64,000 bases of DNA from Bacteroidales bacterium M7. GTDB taxonomy: Bacteria; Bacteroidota; Bacteroidia; Bacteroidales; Muribaculaceae. The notes under the pieces are model-generated. The model saw nothing but the letters and a program-made list of their open reading frames with translations. It did not search any database and was not told the origin of the DNA. The position numbers and the translations under genes are program-made. The stretch covers positions 16,044 to 80,043 of the forward strand of contig LUJR01000005.1 in assembly GCA_001689515.1 (NCBI GenBank), written 5' to 3'. Shown here in pieces: positions 61,733 through 64,000 of the stretch. The first letter of the stretch is position 1; each line of letters begins with the position of its first letter.

Positions 61733-63685
61733 TTAGCCTTGGGCTTCTGTTGTCTGTGAGGTCATTTCCTCGATTTCCTTGGCCAAAGATTCTGCAAAGG
61801 TAGCAATTTTCATCTTACCTTTGTCACCTTCGCCCTGTTTTCTTACAGAAACTTCGCCGTTTTCAGCTTCCTGCTCCCCGACAATCAGCATGTAGGGGAT
61901 GCGCTTCAACTCATTGTCGCGGATCTTTTTGCCGATTTTTTCGTTGCGGTCGTCCACAGTGGCGCGGATGTCAAGTGCATTGAGCTGCTTGGCTACTTCA
62001 AATGCGTAGTCGTTGCTCTTCTCGCTGACGGGGAGCACCACCACCTGGTCGGGTGCCAGCCACAGGGGGAAGCGTCCGGCGGTGTGTTCGAGGAGCACTG
62101 CCACGAATCGTTCCATGGAGCCGAAAGGCGCGCGGTGGATCATCACCGGACGGTGCTTCTGGTTGTCGGCTCCGGTGTATTCGAGCTGGAAGCGTTCGGG
62201 CAGGTTGTAATCGACCTGGATTGTGCCGAGCTGCCAGCGGCGACCGATGGCATCCTTGACCATGAAGTCGAGTTTCGGACCGTAGAAAGCTGCCTCGCCG
62301 AGTTCGGTGCGTGCTTTAAGTCCCTTTTCGGCGCAAGCCTCTATGATGGCTTGCTCGGCAAGGTGCCAGTTCTCGTCTGAGCCGATGTATTTCTCCTTGT
62401 TGTTGGGGTCGCGCAGTGATATCTGTGCCTCGAAGTTGTCAAACTTCAACGCCTTAAATATATAGAAGATGATATCCATGACCTTTAGGAACTCGTCCTT
62501 GATCTGGTCGGGAGCGCAGAAGATGTGGGCATCATCCTGCGTAAAGCCGCGCACGCGGGTCAGTCCGTGGAGCTCGCCGCTCTGTTCGTAGCGGTATACG
62601 GTGCCGAATTCTGCCAGACGCAGAGGCAGCTCGCGGTATGAACGCGGAAATGCCTTGAATATCTCGCAGTGGTGGGGACAGTTCATCGGCTTGAGCAGAT
62701 ATTCCTCGCCCTCTTCGGGTGTATGTATCGGCTGGAACGAGTCCTTGCCATATTTTGCATAGTGACCCGAGGTGACATAGAGCATCTTGTTACCGATATG
62801 CGGAGTGATTACCTGGAGGTAACCGTATTGTTTCTGGATTTTGCGCAGGAACTGTTCGAGGCGGTCACGCAGCGCGGCACCCTTCGGGAGCCATAGTGGC
62901 AGACCGGCACCGACATTCTGTGAGAACGCAAACAGCTCCATCTCCTTGCCGAGCTTGCGGTGGTCGCGCTTCTTGGCTTCCTCCAGCATGGCGAGATATT
63001 CATCAAGCATTTTTTTCTTGGGGAATGTCACGCCATATACTCTGACGAGCTGGTTGCGCTTTTCGTCGCCGCGCCAGTATGCGCCGGCAAGCGACATGAT
63101 TTTGACAGCCTTGATAGGGGCGGTGTTGGGAAGGTGCGGACCGCGGCAGAGGTCGGTGAAGTTGCCCTGGGTATAGGTGGTGATGTGTCCGTCCTCAAGT
63201 TCGCTGATAAGTTCGCACTTGTATTCCTCGTTTCTGTCACCAAACATCTTCAGAGCATCGCTCTTGGTTATGTCCTTGCGCACGATATCGTTTTTCTGAC
63301 GTGCCAGCTCCAACATCTTCTCCTCGATTTTGGGGAAATCGGCAGCTGTGATTGTGTGGCCGTTGGGGTCGATATCGTAGTAGAATCCGTTTTCGATAGC
63401 CGGACCGATACCGAATTTTACCCCAGGGTACAGTTCCTGGAGGGCTTCGGCGAGAAGGTGTGCCGAACTGTGCCAGAAGGCATGCTTGCCCTCGGCATCG
63501 TCCCATTTATACAGGCTCAGTTCTGCATCCTCGTTGACGGGGCGGCTGAGATCCCATTCTTGACCGTTGACTGAAGCGGCGAGCACGTCCTGTGCCAGTC
63601 GCGGACTTATGCTTTCTGCAATCTGCAGCGGAGTCGTGCCGTTGTCAAATTCTTTGACACTTCCGTCAGGAAAAGTGATTTTCAT
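61733..63685 (-). CDS. thrS: Threonyl-tRNA synthetase
   Basis: A 650-residue class II synthetase. An N-terminal TGS domain (MKITFPDGSVKEFDNGTTPL) is followed by the editing domain with HSSAHLLAEAL and the GNFTDLCRGPHLPNT block. The catalytic core has LKPMNCPHHCEIFK with a zinc Cys, and RVRGFTQDDAHIFC. The C-terminal anticodon-binding domain (VVVLPVSEKSNDYAFEVAKQ) is complete. It is the first gene of the operon with infC, rpmI and rplT. Confidence 0.97.
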   Translation of the reverse strand: MKITFPDGSVKEFDNGTTPLQIAESISPRLAQDVLAASVNGQEWDLSRPVNEDAELSLYKWDDAEGKHAFWHSSAHLLAEALQELYPGVKFGIGPAIENGFYYDIDPNGHTITAADFPKIEEKMLELARQKNDIVRKDITKSDALKMFGDRNEEYKCELISELEDGHITTYTQGNFTDLCRGPHLPNTAPIKAVKIMSLAGAYWRGDEKRNQLVRVYGVTFPKKKMLDEYLAMLEEAKKRDHRKLGKEMELFAFSQNVGAGLPLWLPKGAALRDRLEQFLRKIQKQYGYLQVITPHIGNKMLYVTSGHYAKYGKDSFQPIHTPEEGEEYLLKPMNCPHHCEIFKAFPRSYRELPLRLAEFGTVYRYEQSGELHGLTRVRGFTQDDAHIFCAPDQIKDEFLKVMDIIFYIFKALKFDNFEAQISLRDPNNKEKYIGSDENWHLAEQAIIEACAEKGLKARTELGEAAFYGPKLDFMVKDAIGRRWQLGTIQVDYNLPERFQLEYTGADNQKHRPVMIHRAPFGSMERFVAVLLEHTAGRFPLWLAPDQVVVLPVSEKSNDYAFEVAKQLNALDIRATVDDRNEKIGKKIRDNELKRIPYMLIVGEQEAENGEVSVRKQGEGDKGKMKIATFAESLAKEIEEMTSQTTEAQG

Positions 63686-63750
63686 CGTCTATATCGTGTA
63701 ACGCTTTAATGTTTTTGTTTAACCTCAGCCATAAAGAGCCAAAGCAACCG

Positions 63751-63782
63751 CAAAATTACTCAATTTCCCCCAAGTAGACAAA
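63751..63782 (-). promoter_or_regulatory. Promoter of thrS-infC-rpmI-rplT
   Basis: Minus strand: TTTG at 63779-63782, 20 bp, TAATTTTG at 63751-63758. The leader is only about 60 nt, too short for a T-box. Confidence 0.7.
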
Positions 63783-63849
63783 TATTTCCACCAAAACCCC
63801 TCCTCCCACCTTATATAATATGAGAAAGGCTCATTAAAGCCCCCCATCC

Positions 63850-63875
63850 TGTAGGGACATGCCGCGGCATGTCCG
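63850..63875. repeat. Single half of a palindromic doublet, CG flank
   Basis: TGTAGGGACATGCC-GC-GGCATGTCCG (given in parts) is one left half; no right half follows within 125 bases, so it is a solo copy. The centre is CCGCGG. Confidence 0.78.
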
Positions 63876-63888
63876 CCCCGATAGGCTC

Positions 63889-63920
63889 TATAAGACTTAT
63901 AAGATTTATAAGACTTATAA
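63889..63920. repeat. 9-bp tandem repeat, about 3.5 units
   Basis: TATAAGACT, TATAAGATT, TATAAGACT, TATAA run in register. The last 80 bases of the window after it are GC-rich, with CCCCCGGCA repeated twice, and no gene is visible. Confidence 0.72.
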
Positions 63921-64000
63921 TCCCGACATTGGCGCTGATGCCCTGCCCCCGGCAAGCCCCCGGCAGCCCCGCGCCGTCGTTTTGGCGCCCGTGCGCGCCG

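Noticed and set aside
63686..63850. T-box or other riboswitch upstream of thrS
   Set aside because: The predicted leader is about 60 nt and has no T-box sequence or specifier hairpin.
63725..63955. 76-residue minus-strand frame containing KSYKSYKSY
   Set aside because: The repeated residues are just the translated 9-bp tandem array, and the frame also crosses a palindrome and the thrS promoter.

Overview
The window comes from a Bacteroidota chromosome, order Bacteroidales, and the gene set fits a gut commensal such as a Muribaculaceae member (the family name is a guess). Reasons: promoters carry the Bacteroidetes -7 box TAnnTTTG, often with TTG or TTTG 19-21 bp upstream; Shine-Dalgarno sites are almost absent; and the gene set (class III glutamine synthetase, LL-diaminopimelate aminotransferase, GT3-type glycogen synthase, putative porin, NhaD, secreted multi-domain amylases) is typical of the order. 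No rRNA, tRNA, CRISPR array or transposase gene was found.

Layout. 1-4.5 kb: a porin cut by the window edge, a membrane-anchored solute-binding protein, and an AbiEi/AbiEii toxin-antitoxin pair with a visible operator. 4.7-9.3 kb: a compact secreted GH13 amylase, a small envelope operon (two YtxH proteins, a holin-like membrane protein and a small partner), prmA and a small beta-barrel. 9.5-21.9 kb: a nitrogen block of dapF, dapL, glnN, gltB, gltD and a PurF-like amidotransferase. 22.3-26.6 kb: glycogen synthase and alpha-glucan phosphorylase. 26.7-30 kb: a membrane-spanning HTH lipoprotein followed by a TonB-dependent-receptor-like barrel. 30.4-41 kb: a YhcG-type nuclease, polyprenyl synthase, TatD, PurT, two cation/proton antiporters, a radical SAM protein, an LD-carboxypeptidase and an AT-rich PD-(D/E)XK nuclease. 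41.6-47.3 kb: a five-gene MacAB-TolC type export operon on the minus strand, divergent from an RsbW-like kinase. 48.4-59 kb: three tandem paralogous secreted amylases of about 1,100 residues, each with its own promoter and terminator. 59.3-63.7 kb: dapA, then the thrS-infC-rpmI-rplT operon on the minus strand.

The most unusual content is between the genes. A family of palindromic doublets, bounded by TGTAGGG and CCCTACA, occupies at least nine intergenic sites. The stems show compensatory changes between copies, and there are recognisable subtypes and one apparent chimera. Two larger nested cruciform elements also occur, and each lies about 130-180 bp upstream of a stand-alone PD-(D/E)XK nuclease gene. 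Two 9-bp tandem repeats flank the ribosomal-protein/thrS region.

How the genes work together. The amylases would cut starch outside the cell or on its surface, and GlgA/GlgP store and remobilise glucose. The same 19-base promoter block lies in front of the compact amylase and glgA. GlnN, GltB and GltD assimilate ammonium, and DapA, DapF and DapL use that nitrogen for lysine and peptidoglycan. All functions are read from sequence motifs without database searches.
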